Assembly: GCA_937907485.1 (NCBI GenBank) | Contig: CALESR010000192.1 | Location: forward strand, 1-30,857 | DNA length: 30,857 nucleotides | Source of the DNA: an uncultured Paracoccaceae bacterium | Lineage (GTDB): Bacteria > Pseudomonadota > Alphaproteobacteria > Rhodobacterales > Rhodobacteraceae | Direction: 5' to 3' | Shown here: in pieces, positions 22,281 through 29,941 of the stretch | How the letters are laid out: every line of letters begins with the position of its first letter | How positions within the stretch are numbered: position 1 is the stretch's first letter | The notes under the pieces: model-generated | Databases searched by the model: none | Told to the model about the DNA's origin: nothing | The model's input: only the letters and a program-made list of their open reading frames with translations | Position numbers and translations under genes: made by a program

Positions 22281-23207
22281 CTATTGCGCCCCGGCCCCGC
22301 CGCCCGCCCCGTCACCGCGGGCAAATATCCGCCGCAAGGCCAGCAGAAACGGCAGATCGTCGCGCCAATCGGGGTGACGTCGGGCGCGGTCGGCCATCCA
22401 GCCCTCGGCAAGATCGCGCTCGGCGACCCGGCGCACCGGTGCCGTAGCTGCGGCCAGTCGATCCTCGAGCAGATCGATCGCCGCCTGCACCCGCTGGGCA
22501 CCGGGATTGCGCTCCCAGCCGGGATCGATGCCGACCGGCACGCGGCGGGTCTCGCCGGTGCGGCTGTTGACATAATCGGCGGTGCGGACCTCGGGGCTGG
22601 CGTCGATGCCGCGGGCCTCGGCCTGCGCGCGGGTCAGTTGCTGCACCCAGCATTTGCAGCCCCAGCCGTTGGGCGGATACCAGCTCGACCAGAACGGATC
22701 GTCAACCGGCAGCACCAACCCGGCCTTGGCCTCGTGATGGGGCCGGTGGTTTTCCGAGGGGCCGAGGCGGTATTCCAGAAAAGGCAGCGCGCGGCGGCTG
22801 CGCTGGATGCGCTCCCACTGCCCGGCGGCGCGGGCCGAGCGCAGGTTGGCGTCGTAGATCACCCGCAACCGACGCGGCGAGCCCAGCTGCGCGGATATGC
22901 TGGCGCCGGTGCCGGGATCAGTGACCTGCTGGCGGCCCCACCAGCCGCGCGCCTGCAGCCGAGGGCGCAGGCGGCGCTGGAACTCGTCGAAGGGCAGGCC
23001 CTCGTCGATCGCCGATTGCAGCTCCTCGCGGATGTCGCGCAGCACATCGATCTGCGTGGCGCGGGCCACGGTAAAGGCGACGGCGTGTTCCTCAGGCTCG
23101 ACATCCTCCCAACTGAACGCGGGCAGCCAGTCCTTGGCGGCGAGGTATCGGCTGGCCTCGGGCGGCGGGCCGGGGTTGAAGGAATAGGCCGGGCGGTCCT
23201 CAGACAT
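22281..23207 (-). CDS. Mu F-like / SPP1 gp7 head morphogenesis protein
   Basis: 308 residues. The MuF core is visible as DANLRSARAAGQWERIQ, FLEYRLGPSENHRPHHEA and WSSWYPPNGWGCKCWVQQLT, with the metal-ligand-like His and Cys residues of the family. It is a minor head protein associated with the portal, possibly ejected with DNA. ATG at 23207 overlaps the portal stop by 8 nt; a start at 23228 is possible but unnatural. Ends in a Gly/Ala-rich tail. Last gene before the long hairpin. Confidence 0.9.
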   Translation of the reverse strand: MSEDRPAYSFNPGPPPEASRYLAAKDWLPAFSWEDVEPEEHAVAFTVARATQIDVLRDIREELQSAIDEGLPFDEFQRRLRPRLQARGWWGRQQVTDPGTGASISAQLGSPRRLRVIYDANLRSARAAGQWERIQRSRRALPFLEYRLGPSENHRPHHEAKAGLVLPVDDPFWSSWYPPNGWGCKCWVQQLTRAQAEARGIDASPEVRTADYVNSRTGETRRVPVGIDPGWERNPGAQRVQAAIDLLEDRLAAATAPVRRVAERDLAEGWMADRARRHPDWRDDLPFLLALRRIFARGDGAGGGAGAQ

Positions 23208-24765
23208 CGCGCACGTCCCCATAGACACGGGCCTTGAACATCCCCTTCACCAGAAGGTCGATCAGCTTGGCGCTGTCGATCCCCGGCAGAGCCTCGAGCC
23301 GGGCCAGCGCGTCCTCATAGCTGGCGGCGGCGTCGATCGCGGCGATCACCGGGTCCAGCAACTCCTCCGCCACCGGCTGCCATTCGGCCAGCATCTCGCC
23401 CGCAATCTCGGCCAGCGGGTCATCGGCGGGCAAGAGCGGATCGGCGCGCAGATCGGCATCGGCCAGGCGGTTGGTTGCCAGCGGGGGTTTGGCCGGTGGC
23501 GCTTCGGGCGGCGCGGCTGCAGGCCCGCCGATCACTTCGTCGTCCTCCTCGGGGTCCGTGAAGCCGCCGATCTGGCGCAACTCGCTGGCGCGCAACCGCA
23601 CCCCGGCACCGGCCATCGCCACGGCGGCGCTGATCCGGCCCTCGGTATCCTCGGGTTCGGCCACGGGGATCAGGATGCGCGGATAGTCCGCCTGCACGCC
23701 GAAGTTCAGATCCACATAGGCCCGCACGATGTCGCGGTTGATCGTGCCCCGGACCTGCCGTGCATCTGCAGCGGCGATGTCATGGCGCACGCCGTCATGC
23801 ACCTTGGCCTGCGCCATCGACGCCCCGTCATCCGAGGTCATCGTCTGGCCCAGCACCGCCTTCGAGGTCTGCTCGTCGAGGAACCGCGCCAGCGTTTCGA
23901 ACAGCTTGTCGCCCGTTGCACTGGCCGAGCCGCTTTCGAACTCGATCTCCATCGACTTGGGCAATACCGCCGCAGCGTCGGTGCCGATATTGGCCACTGC
24001 CTGGAACAGCTTCTCGACGTCCTCGCGCGTCGCCTCGGGGCCATAGCGGCCCAGTCGCAACGGCAGGCCATAGGTCTCGGCAAAGCTGACCCAATCCTTC
24101 AGCGCAAAGGCCTTGCACATCCAGCCAAAGGCCACCAGCCGCGCCAAGCCGCCGCGCAGGGGCAGGCCGGATTTCAGCTTGGGGACATGGAACGCGAACT
24201 TGAAGGGTGCCAGCGGCTCGCCTTGGGCAGGCGCCTCTTCGGTTAGAAGATGCGGAATGCGCAGGGTCTCGCGGTCGAACCGGATGAAGCGCGGATCGAC
24301 CTGCTCGAAACTGTCCGGCCACCACTCGCGCGCCGATCGACCCCAGTTGATCTCGACCGCGGACCAGCCCTTGCCCAGCCCATCGAGCAGATCTTCGACC
24401 AGGTCGGCAAACCCCTCGTGTTCGGCAATGGCCTCGCGCACCGCATCGGCGATCCGTTGCGATTGTTCGTCCTCGCCCGCTGCCACGACCACCGGCTCGA
24501 TCCCCGAGACCGCGCGTTTGCGGGTGCCCAGCACCGAGGCATAATGCGGGTCGCGCTCCTCCATCTCCTCGGCCAGCGTGACATACTCGACATGGTCGCC
24601 CTGGTCGCAGGCGCGCAGGATTGCGGCCAGCTTCAGCGGCGTCAAACCGCCCGCGGCACTTCCCGCCCAGACTTGCCGAACGCCGGTCAGGCCGGGCCGC
24701 GCGCTGCCGGTCACGCTCAGGGATTGCGTCCTGACGGGTCGTCCATAGGCATCGAGCAATGGCAT
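23200..24765 (-). CDS. Portal protein (Mu gp29, DUF935)
   Basis: 521 residues, the size of Mu gp29. GLTPLKLAAILRACDQGDHVEYVTLAEEMEE, in part, then RDPHYASVLGTRKRAV and LAWMCKAF-like FGWMCKAFALKDWVSFAETYG with PLRLGRYG are the DUF935 portal signatures. It forms the dodecameric ring through which the DNA passes. ATG overlaps the terminase stop by one base; AGGAG lies 8 nt upstream. Confidence 0.94.
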   Translation of the reverse strand: MPLLDAYGRPVRTQSLSVTGSARPGLTGVRQVWAGSAAGGLTPLKLAAILRACDQGDHVEYVTLAEEMEERDPHYASVLGTRKRAVSGIEPVVVAAGEDEQSQRIADAVREAIAEHEGFADLVEDLLDGLGKGWSAVEINWGRSAREWWPDSFEQVDPRFIRFDRETLRIPHLLTEEAPAQGEPLAPFKFAFHVPKLKSGLPLRGGLARLVAFGWMCKAFALKDWVSFAETYGLPLRLGRYGPEATREDVEKLFQAVANIGTDAAAVLPKSMEIEFESGSASATGDKLFETLARFLDEQTSKAVLGQTMTSDDGASMAQAKVHDGVRHDIAAADARQVRGTINRDIVRAYVDLNFGVQADYPRILIPVAEPEDTEGRISAAVAMAGAGVRLRASELRQIGGFTDPEEDDEVIGGPAAAPPEAPPAKPPLATNRLADADLRADPLLPADDPLAEIAGEMLAEWQPVAEELLDPVIAAIDAAASYEDALARLEALPGIDSAKLIDLLVKGMFKARVYGDVRDV

Positions 24766-26174
24766 CAGATCACTCCTGGCAGGGCGCGCATCCCGCGCGT
24801 GGCGCGCAGCGGGCGGTCATCATCGGCGCCGGATGCGCGCGGCACCGGGCGATAGGCATAGGGCTGGTAGGTCGTGCGGGCAGCGCCTGCCGCCAGCGCG
24901 GCAGCCCAGAAGCGGTCGGCGTGGCCGTCGCTGTCGCCGTCAGCGATCAGCCGACGCTGGCCGGTCAAACCGACTTGGCTCTTGATCGCGTGCAGATCGG
25001 CGCGCAGCGTCACGTCCCCCGCGGGGATGCGGGCCGTGCGGTCTTCAAACCTCTCCTTCAGCGCCGTCGCGAGGTCGAGCTTGGCGGCGGTGTTGAACAG
25101 CACCCCTTCGACCCTGCTCTCGCCGTGGCGGCGCTTGGCATCCTCGACCGGCTTCTCGCCCATGCCGGTCTGGTCCATCGCCGCCCGCACCACGCGGTAG
25201 CGTGTCATCACCTCGTCAAGCAGGCGATCTTGCTCGGCAAAGGTGATGCGGCGCCGGGCGATCAACTCGCGCGTCCAGAGCACATCGCCCACCAGCTCAA
25301 AAACCCAGATGACAAACAGGTCACGCCGCGCGGCGATATCGACGCCGACAAAGCACGGCCCGCCCTGGTAAAGCCCCGGCAGACCCGCCGCCGGGTGTTC
25401 GACCGGGGTGATAAGGTCATAGGGCAGCCAGGCACTGGCCTCATCGAGCCATTGCAACTCGTATTCCTGCGCCCAGGCGTCGGCATCGGCCATGCCCTTG
25501 CGCAGCATGTCGATGTCGCGCTCGAGGCCCTGCCGCACGGCCTCGTGGATGTCGATCACATGGCGTGACCACACGCTGTCCTCGGCCGTCATCAGCTCGT
25601 AGAACTTGTTGCCCTTGCCGTTCGGCGTGCTGATCACCCTCAGCTTCAGGCCGGTGCGACTGATCACCGGGAACAGCGCCGACCAGATGTCGCGGCTTTT
25701 GGCGTGGAAGGCGAACTCGTCGAGGATCACGTTGGCGCTGAAACCCCGCGCGGTGTCGGGGTTCGCGGGCAGCGCCGTGATCCGGCTGCCGTTCGGGAAC
25801 GCGACCTCGAGCATCTTGTAGACCGCGTCGGGGCCTTTTTCTTGCGGGGCGCGGAACTCGCCTTCTTCGAACCGGGGTTCGCCGCCTTTGACCAGGGTGT
25901 TGTAGACCTCGTAAAACGCCTTGGTGAAGGGCTTGATGACTTCGGTCATCATCTCGGCCGCCTGGCGTTCGCCGCGCGACAGGATCACCCAGCGGGCGCG
26001 CCGATCCTCGGCCCAGGCGCGGAAGCAATCGTCGGCGCATTCGCCCCCGGTGCTGAATGTCTTGCCGGTCTGACGCGCGAACATGCCGATCTTGAACCGG
26101 CTGTCGTCGGCGATCCAGGCACGCTGGTAGGGCAAGAAGTTGATGACCGGGCGGGCCGGGTTGACGGCACTCAT
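24765..26174 (-). CDS. Terminase large subunit (Mu gp28 family)
   Basis: 469 residues. N-terminal ATPase: FARQTGKT (32-39) is the Walker A variant and VILDEF with D151-E152 the Walker B pair; STPNGKGN-FYE is coupling motif III. The nuclease half has GVDIAARRD and ends with DGHADRFWAAALA, the RNase H-like acid cluster. It cuts and pumps DNA, headful-style in Mu. ATG at 26174 overlaps the preceding small gene's stop (ATGA); earlier in-frame Met gives an unnatural N-terminus. Confidence 0.94.
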   Translation of the reverse strand: MSAVNPARPVINFLPYQRAWIADDSRFKIGMFARQTGKTFSTGGECADDCFRAWAEDRRARWVILSRGERQAAEMMTEVIKPFTKAFYEVYNTLVKGGEPRFEEGEFRAPQEKGPDAVYKMLEVAFPNGSRITALPANPDTARGFSANVILDEFAFHAKSRDIWSALFPVISRTGLKLRVISTPNGKGNKFYELMTAEDSVWSRHVIDIHEAVRQGLERDIDMLRKGMADADAWAQEYELQWLDEASAWLPYDLITPVEHPAAGLPGLYQGGPCFVGVDIAARRDLFVIWVFELVGDVLWTRELIARRRITFAEQDRLLDEVMTRYRVVRAAMDQTGMGEKPVEDAKRRHGESRVEGVLFNTAAKLDLATALKERFEDRTARIPAGDVTLRADLHAIKSQVGLTGQRRLIADGDSDGHADRFWAAALAAGAARTTYQPYAYRPVPRASGADDDRPLRATRGMRALPGVI

Positions 26175-26368
26175 GGCGTCTCCGTCCGGTCCCACAGCGC
26201 CGCCGGGTCCTGGTCCAGCAGGCGGGCAAAGGCGTCGAAGGCCTCGCGGCCGGTGGTCATGTTGAAGACCAGCCCGTCCTCGGCGGCGAAGCGCAGGTAG
26301 AACAGGACCGCGGCGATGTCGTCGGCGTTGCTGGGCTTGCGGGGGGATTTCGGGCTATCGAGTGGCAT
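26171..26368 (-). CDS. Small hypothetical protein before terminase
   Basis: 65 residues; SNADDIAAVLFYLRFAAEDG and AFDAFARLLDQDPAALW are helix-forming. No family recognised. Its ATG has a strong AAGGAG at 7 nt, and its stop overlaps the terminase start, so it is surely translated. It overlaps the gene before it by 14 nt. Acidic, no signal. Confidence 0.7.
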   Translation of the reverse strand: MPLDSPKSPRKPSNADDIAAVLFYLRFAAEDGLVFNMTTGREAFDAFARLLDQDPAALWDRTETP

Positions 26369-26630
26369 GGACGATCTCCTTTCGCAGGTCACGGATCGTG
26401 TTGGCCGCGCGGCTGAGGGAATGAACTGTATCCACGCTTCCCAGGGCATCGACATCGTAAATCCGGGCCAGCAACTCGGATACGGTGGGGCCATCCGGCG
26501 GCGGGCCGCCCAGATATCCGCGGATCACCCGCGCGGCGTCGCGGCACGCAGCGGCCACCTTCTTGTCTCGCCCCCACCAGAAATTCGCCCGCGCGGCCAT
26601 GTCGTTCGCCACCTGCGCCGGGGATGCCAT
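26355..26630 (-). CDS. Small hypothetical protein (91 aa)
   Basis: 91 residues starting MASPAQVANDMAARANFWW, rich in Ala and helical; LARIYDVDALGSVDTVHSLSR follows. The ATG overlaps the preceding stop by one base (TGATG). No known domain seen. Part of a run of four tiny genes between the Acb2-like gene and the terminase. Confidence 0.65.
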   Translation of the reverse strand: MASPAQVANDMAARANFWWGRDKKVAAACRDAARVIRGYLGGPPPDGPTVSELLARIYDVDALGSVDTVHSLSRAANTIRDLRKEIVHATR

Positions 26631-26818
26631 CAGTCGACCTCGCGGAAGGTCAGCAGGTAGGGCGTGCCGCGCCAGAAGGCGATCCGGCCCTCGCGGCCCA
26701 GATGCCGCACGATCCGGTGGCGGCCGAACACCCAGGCGGCGGCGAGCGTCCACCAGCGCGCGGCCTTGAAATGCGCATTGCTGACGAAGATCAGCATGGC
26801 CGTGCCCTCGGCGTTCAT
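26630..26818 (-). CDS. Small hypothetical protein (62 aa)
   Basis: 62 residues, basic and aromatic (FKAARWWTLAAAWVFGRHRI, then FWRGTPYLLTFREVD). The middle is amphipathic or membrane-associating. ATG overlaps the previous stop by ATGA. Function unknown. Confidence 0.65.
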   Translation of the reverse strand: MNAEGTAMLIFVSNAHFKAARWWTLAAAWVFGRHRIVRHLGREGRIAFWRGTPYLLTFREVD

Positions 26819-27033
26819 GCCGGGGCCCCGGGGGTCAGATCAAGGCAGGCAGCGCGGTAGGTGATTGCCCGGCCGGTCTGGGCGGTCAGCCGCGCGGCAA
26901 GCTCGGTCAGGCGCGGCCTTTCGTCCGCCAGTGCCACCTCGCAGATCTCCACCGTCGCAAAGTGGGCACGGCTGCGCATCGGCGAGGCGACGGGCTCGGC
27001 CCCCGCCAGAAACAGCACGACGATAGCGATCAT
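26815..27033 (-). CDS. Small hypothetical protein with N-terminal hydrophobic segment
   Basis: 72 residues. IAIVVLFLAGAEPVAS looks like a short signal peptide or signal anchor; two further Cys (EICEVAL, AACLDL) could form a disulfide outside the membrane. Could be a spanin-like or superinfection-exclusion protein, but the lipobox of an Rz1-type protein is absent. Overlaps the Acb2-like stop by ATGA. Confidence 0.65.
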   Translation of the reverse strand: MIAIVVLFLAGAEPVASPMRSRAHFATVEICEVALADERPRLTELAARLTAQTGRAITYRAACLDLTPGAPA

Positions 27034-27278
27034 TCCTCGTCCCCCGGCAGAGTGATGCGGGCCGGGCGGAACACTGACCGGTTCACCGCCATGAAGCCCT
27101 GCTCGATCTGGGTGCGGCCTGTGGCCAGCCAGCGCTTGTCGATGTCGCTGCGCTCAGCCAGATCATCGAGCGCGCGCAGCAGCTTTTCCTCGGTGCGCTT
27201 CATTGCGGTTACGAAGGCAATCGCTTCGTCCGACTGCGGCAGATAGCCCGGCACGGGCAGGCCCTTATGCTGTGTCAT
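27030..27278 (-). CDS. Acb2/Tad1-type hairpin domain protein (possible anti-CBASS/anti-Thoeris)
   Basis: 82 residues in two predicted helices (about 17-43 and 47-70). The second carries DKRWLATGRTQIEQGFMAVNR, in pieces matching the D-x-RWL-x-x-GRT-x-x-x-x-GFMA-x-x-R pattern of the Acb2/Tad1 hairpin family. Acb2 of Mu-like Pseudomonas phages is a hexameric sponge that sequesters cyclic nucleotides and blocks CBASS; Tad1 relatives sequester Thoeris signals. The gene is placed beside the small terminase. Overlaps both neighbours by ATGA. The family match is by memory of conserved residues; the ligand cannot be deduced. Confidence 0.75.
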   Translation of the reverse strand: MTQHKGLPVPGYLPQSDEAIAFVTAMKRTEEKLLRALDDLAERSDIDKRWLATGRTQIEQGFMAVNRSVFRPARITLPGDEE

Positions 27279-27814
27279 GCAAACCCCATGATCTTGCGGG
27301 CCTTGGCGGCGGCCTCGGCGTCGATGTCGCCCGAGGCCACCGCGGCCTCGAGCTTGGTCGATTGGTCCTTGCGCTCTTTGTCGCGCATGGCCTGCACGAT
27401 GCCTGAGCTGGACATCACGTCCTTCATCATCCGGGCCAGCAGGTGCAGGTCCTGCGGGCTGATTTCCTCGCCGGTCTTACTGACCTGCGATTGCATCACC
27501 TTGAAGGCCAGCGTGGTCAGCATCTGGAACAGCACGTTCTGGCGCTGCGCCTGATCGTCGAGGCCCATCTCGCCCAGCCATTCCTGCGCCCAGGTGCTGG
27601 CTTGTTCCTGCAGCCGCACGAACTCGCGGTATTCGGCGCCGAACTCGTGCAGCGCGGATTTCTGGACGCGCAGATCCAGCCCGGCCTCGGCCAGCCGCCA
27701 ATTCAACGCCTCGGCCAGCGCCTCGTAATCGGCAAAGCCGCGGGCGCGCAGTTCCTCCTGCAGCCAGCCGCGCAATTCCTGCGGCAACAGATCGACCTTG
27801 CGGGGCGGCGGCAC
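27275..27814 (-). CDS. DUF3486 protein (Mu gp27, terminase small subunit type)
   Basis: 179 residues. PPPRKVDLLPQELRGWLQEE at the start, then ADYEALAEALNWRLAEAG, in part, is the HTH region of DUF3486, followed by coiled-coil-like helices (QLLTTLAF-like MLTTLAFKVMQSQ) and a C-terminal KIMGFA end. It recognises the packaging site or bridges DNA to the terminase. GTG start at 27814, three bases after the gp26-like stop. The stop overlaps the Acb2-like ATG. Confidence 0.9.
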   Translation of the reverse strand: MPPPRKVDLLPQELRGWLQEELRARGFADYEALAEALNWRLAEAGLDLRVQKSALHEFGAEYREFVRLQEQASTWAQEWLGEMGLDDQAQRQNVLFQMLTTLAFKVMQSQVSKTGEEISPQDLHLLARMMKDVMSSSGIVQAMRDKERKDQSTKLEAAVASGDIDAEAAAKARKIMGFA

Positions 27815-27817
27815 CGG

Positions 27818-28117
27818 TCAGACCCTCGGCCGGGGGCGCTGCACCTCGGGATGCGTGGCCATGCCCTGTGCCAGTTCGACGCCGCGCTGGGTCGCGGTCA
27901 CGATGATGAAATCCCCCCGGTCCTCGGTGATGGCAAAGCCTTGCTCGCGCAGCCAGACGATCTCGGTCACCACCTGGTCGCGCGTCGAGGTGATGCCCAC
28001 GCCCGCCAGCACGTCCTGAAGGATCGAGGCGTTCGAGGTGTATTCGCTGCAGCCCGCCAGGTGGCGCAGAATGGCCAGACGGCGGTGCTTGCGCAGGGTG
28101 TCGGAATACTCGCTCAT
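27818..28117 (-). CDS. VpaChn25_0724 family winged-helix protein (Mu gp26 type)
   Basis: 99 residues: RRLAILRHLAGCSEYTSN, then LQDVLAGVGITSTRDQVVTE and VTATQRGVELAQGMATHPEV are the conserved blocks of this family. The fold is a winged helix, suggesting DNA binding. In Mu-like phages this gene lies directly ahead of gp27. ATG overlaps the preceding stop by ATGA. Confidence 0.9.
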   Translation of the reverse strand: MSEYSDTLRKHRRLAILRHLAGCSEYTSNASILQDVLAGVGITSTRDQVVTEIVWLREQGFAITEDRGDFIIVTATQRGVELAQGMATHPEVQRPRPRV

Positions 28118-28455
28118 CGCTTGCCCCCCTGGAGCAGGTGGTCCTCGTGGCGGGTCACGATGTCCTCGAGCCGCCCCATGATGGCGCGCGTCTCGCGCAT
28201 CTCGCCGCGCAGCTCGGTCAGCGCCAGTTGCAGCCCGTGCAGATCGTCCTTGGCGGGCAAGGCGCGCAGCGCCTGCTCGACGCCGCTGAGCCGCGTGTCA
28301 TGGCGGGCCAGCCGCGCGTCGTGATCGTCAAGGCGGGTCTTGTTGGCGCGCGATCCCGAGGCCAGAAGGCCCCAGAGCGACAGGCCGAAGTTCAGCATCA
28401 GCGACAGCGCGCCGACCCAGGCGATCAGCGGGGACAGGGTCAGGGCGTCCGTCAC
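28114..28455 (-). CDS. DUF2730 membrane/coiled-coil protein (Mu gp25 type)
   Basis: 113 residues from a GTG at 28455 (GTGA overlap with the holin stop). One N-terminal membrane segment (PLIAWVGALSLMLNFGLSLWGLLAS) is followed by a long coiled coil (DDHDARLARHDTRLSGVEQAL to HEDHLL). DUF2730 members are thought to be spanin- or lysis-associated in Mu-like phages because of this topology. Lies directly after holin, consistent with such a role. Confidence 0.82.
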   Translation of the reverse strand: MTDALTLSPLIAWVGALSLMLNFGLSLWGLLASGSRANKTRLDDHDARLARHDTRLSGVEQALRALPAKDDLHGLQLALTELRGEMRETRAIMGRLEDIVTRHEDHLLQGGKR

Positions 28456-28970
28456 TGGCCGCCCCCCTGACGCGTGATGCGGACCCAGTCCTTGACCGTG
28501 TGCCCGCCCATGTAGAGTGCGGCGTAGATCCCGGTGACCGAGAGCAGCACGCCGGGGTCGATCGGCGGCAGGGCGATGCGCCAGATCGCGTTGGCGACAT
28601 GGAGCAACACGACCGTCCAAAGCCACAGACCCGCCAGCAGCCACATGAAGGCCGGGCGCCAGGCCCAGCCCCACCAGGGGCCTTTCTGTTCGGCCTGCAG
28701 CAGGGCGAACTGCCCCTCCAGCGCCGCGGCATGCAGGGCGATCATCTCGGGTGCGGCCGCTTCGACCTCGCGCAGCGCGTTGATCGCGCGCGGGGCGTCG
28801 GCCTCGGCAAGGGCATCGACCTCGGCCGTGCCGACCCCGAGACGGCGGGCGACAGCGCCGACCACGTCATTGGCCAGTTGCGCGTTGCTGGCGCCAAAGC
28901 GGCGGGTGAGGATGCCGCTGATCAGCGGCACGCCGATCTGGATGGCAAGGGCAGTCAGGGCGCTGCTCAT
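28452..28970 (-). CDS. Three-TM holin (GTA_holin_3TM family)
   Basis: 172 residues. A hydrophobic N-terminus (LTALAIQIGVPLISGIL) and two C-terminal segments (FMWLLAGLWLWTVVLLHVAN and IDPGVLLSVTGIYAALYMGG) flank a helical acidic middle. WWGWAWRPAFMW matches the signature of the 3TM holins of Rhodobacter gene transfer agents. It would release the endolysin through the inner membrane. ATG overlaps the endolysin stop by ATGA. Confidence 0.85.
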   Translation of the reverse strand: MSSALTALAIQIGVPLISGILTRRFGASNAQLANDVVGAVARRLGVGTAEVDALAEADAPRAINALREVEAAAPEMIALHAAALEGQFALLQAEQKGPWWGWAWRPAFMWLLAGLWLWTVVLLHVANAIWRIALPPIDPGVLLSVTGIYAALYMGGHTVKDWVRITRQGGGQ

Positions 28971-29866
28971 TTGAGGCTCCGAAGCAAGGCCGCGATGCGC
29001 GGCAAGGCGGGGTGAAGTTTGGCCGCGACCACGTCGCGGTAGCGCCAGGCCAGCCAGACCAGCACCATCAGGCCAAGGCCAAGCACCGCCGCATCGGCCC
29101 AGCCGATCAGCGCCACCTCGGGCAAGGGATCGGCCAGCGTGGCGGCGCCGCCAGTGGCGGTGACAGCCCCGGCGACGGTGGCACCCGCGCGGGCGTCGAG
29201 GCGGCGTTGCAGCGTGCTCAGCGTGGCGCGGCCGAGGATGCCGTCGACGGTCAAGTCATGGCGCTCCTGAAAGGCCCGCACCGCCGCAACCGCGACGCCG
29301 CGCGCATCCTCGCCGGGAGCAAAGCCCAAGGCGGCAAAGCCCTCGCGGGCGGCGGCGATCTCGGCGCGCGACAGCTCGACCGGCACCCGGGCCAGACCGC
29401 GCGGGGTCTGCACCGGCACTGGCACGCCGTAGTCGCCGTATTCGATCAGCCTGGCCTCGGCCTCGCGCCGCCGGGTCAGACCTGGCAGCACGCGCCCGCC
29501 ACCCCGGTTCCAGCGCATCAGCTGCTCGCGCATCTTGGCCATGTTGCCGCTGGCCCAGGCGGGCACCCAGCTCGCGCGGTGGATCGCGCCGGTGTTGAAG
29601 TCGAAACTGACCCCGCCGTCAAAGGCTGGCTGCGCGGCCCCCGGCATGGCGCGGCCGGTGCGGCGCTCGTATTTGTCGAGGGCCAGCGCCAGCAACCGGT
29701 CGGCCTCGACCTCGGTGATCACCATGCCGGGGCCGGGATCGACGACACCCGAGGCGGCGGTCAGCCCCGCACCGACGGTCCAGACGCCCACCGGGTCACG
29801 ATAGGCGCGTAAAACCACGCTTTCATGGCGCTTGAGAAACCCGATCCCGCGCTCGCTCGTCCGCAT
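28967..29866 (-). CDS. Endolysin: GH24 lysozyme plus peptidoglycan-binding domain and C-terminal TM
   Basis: 299 residues. HESVVLRAYRDPVGVWTVGAG contains the T4-type lysozyme triad E15-x8-D24-x5-T30. Then the GH24 fold continues to about 140 (FDFNTGA, GLTRRREAE). A PG_binding_1 domain covers about 165-225 (REGFAALGF to FQERHDLTVDGILGRATL). Residues ~250-275 (ADAAVLGLGLMVLVWLAWRY) form a transmembrane helix, rare at the C-terminus of endolysins, possibly anchoring it until holin triggering. First gene behind the Plys-like site. Confidence 0.92.
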   Translation of the reverse strand: MRTSERGIGFLKRHESVVLRAYRDPVGVWTVGAGLTAASGVVDPGPGMVITEVEADRLLALALDKYERRTGRAMPGAAQPAFDGGVSFDFNTGAIHRASWVPAWASGNMAKMREQLMRWNRGGGRVLPGLTRRREAEARLIEYGDYGVPVPVQTPRGLARVPVELSRAEIAAAREGFAALGFAPGEDARGVAVAAVRAFQERHDLTVDGILGRATLSTLQRRLDARAGATVAGAVTATGGAATLADPLPEVALIGWADAAVLGLGLMVLVWLAWRYRDVVAAKLHPALPRIAALLRSLK

Positions 29867-29914
29867 CGTTTGCCCCCGAATTGATGGGGTCAGGATGACG
29901 TGACGGGCCGCGCG

Positions 29915-29936
29915 ACAATACGCACAACGCCTTGTG
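29915..29936 (-). promoter_or_regulatory. Late promoter-like site upstream of endolysin (Mu Plys equivalent)
   Basis: CACAACGCCTTGTG (29923-29936) is a perfect 5-4-5 dyad (CACAA/TTGTG). Two bases away ACAATA reads TATTGT on the transcribed strand, a -10 box. The layout is the same as at 22157-22178. It lies about 50 nt ahead of the endolysin start, just past the stop of the Mor/C-like activator, which is the likely ligand. Confidence 0.7.
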
Positions 29937-29941
29937 GGGGG

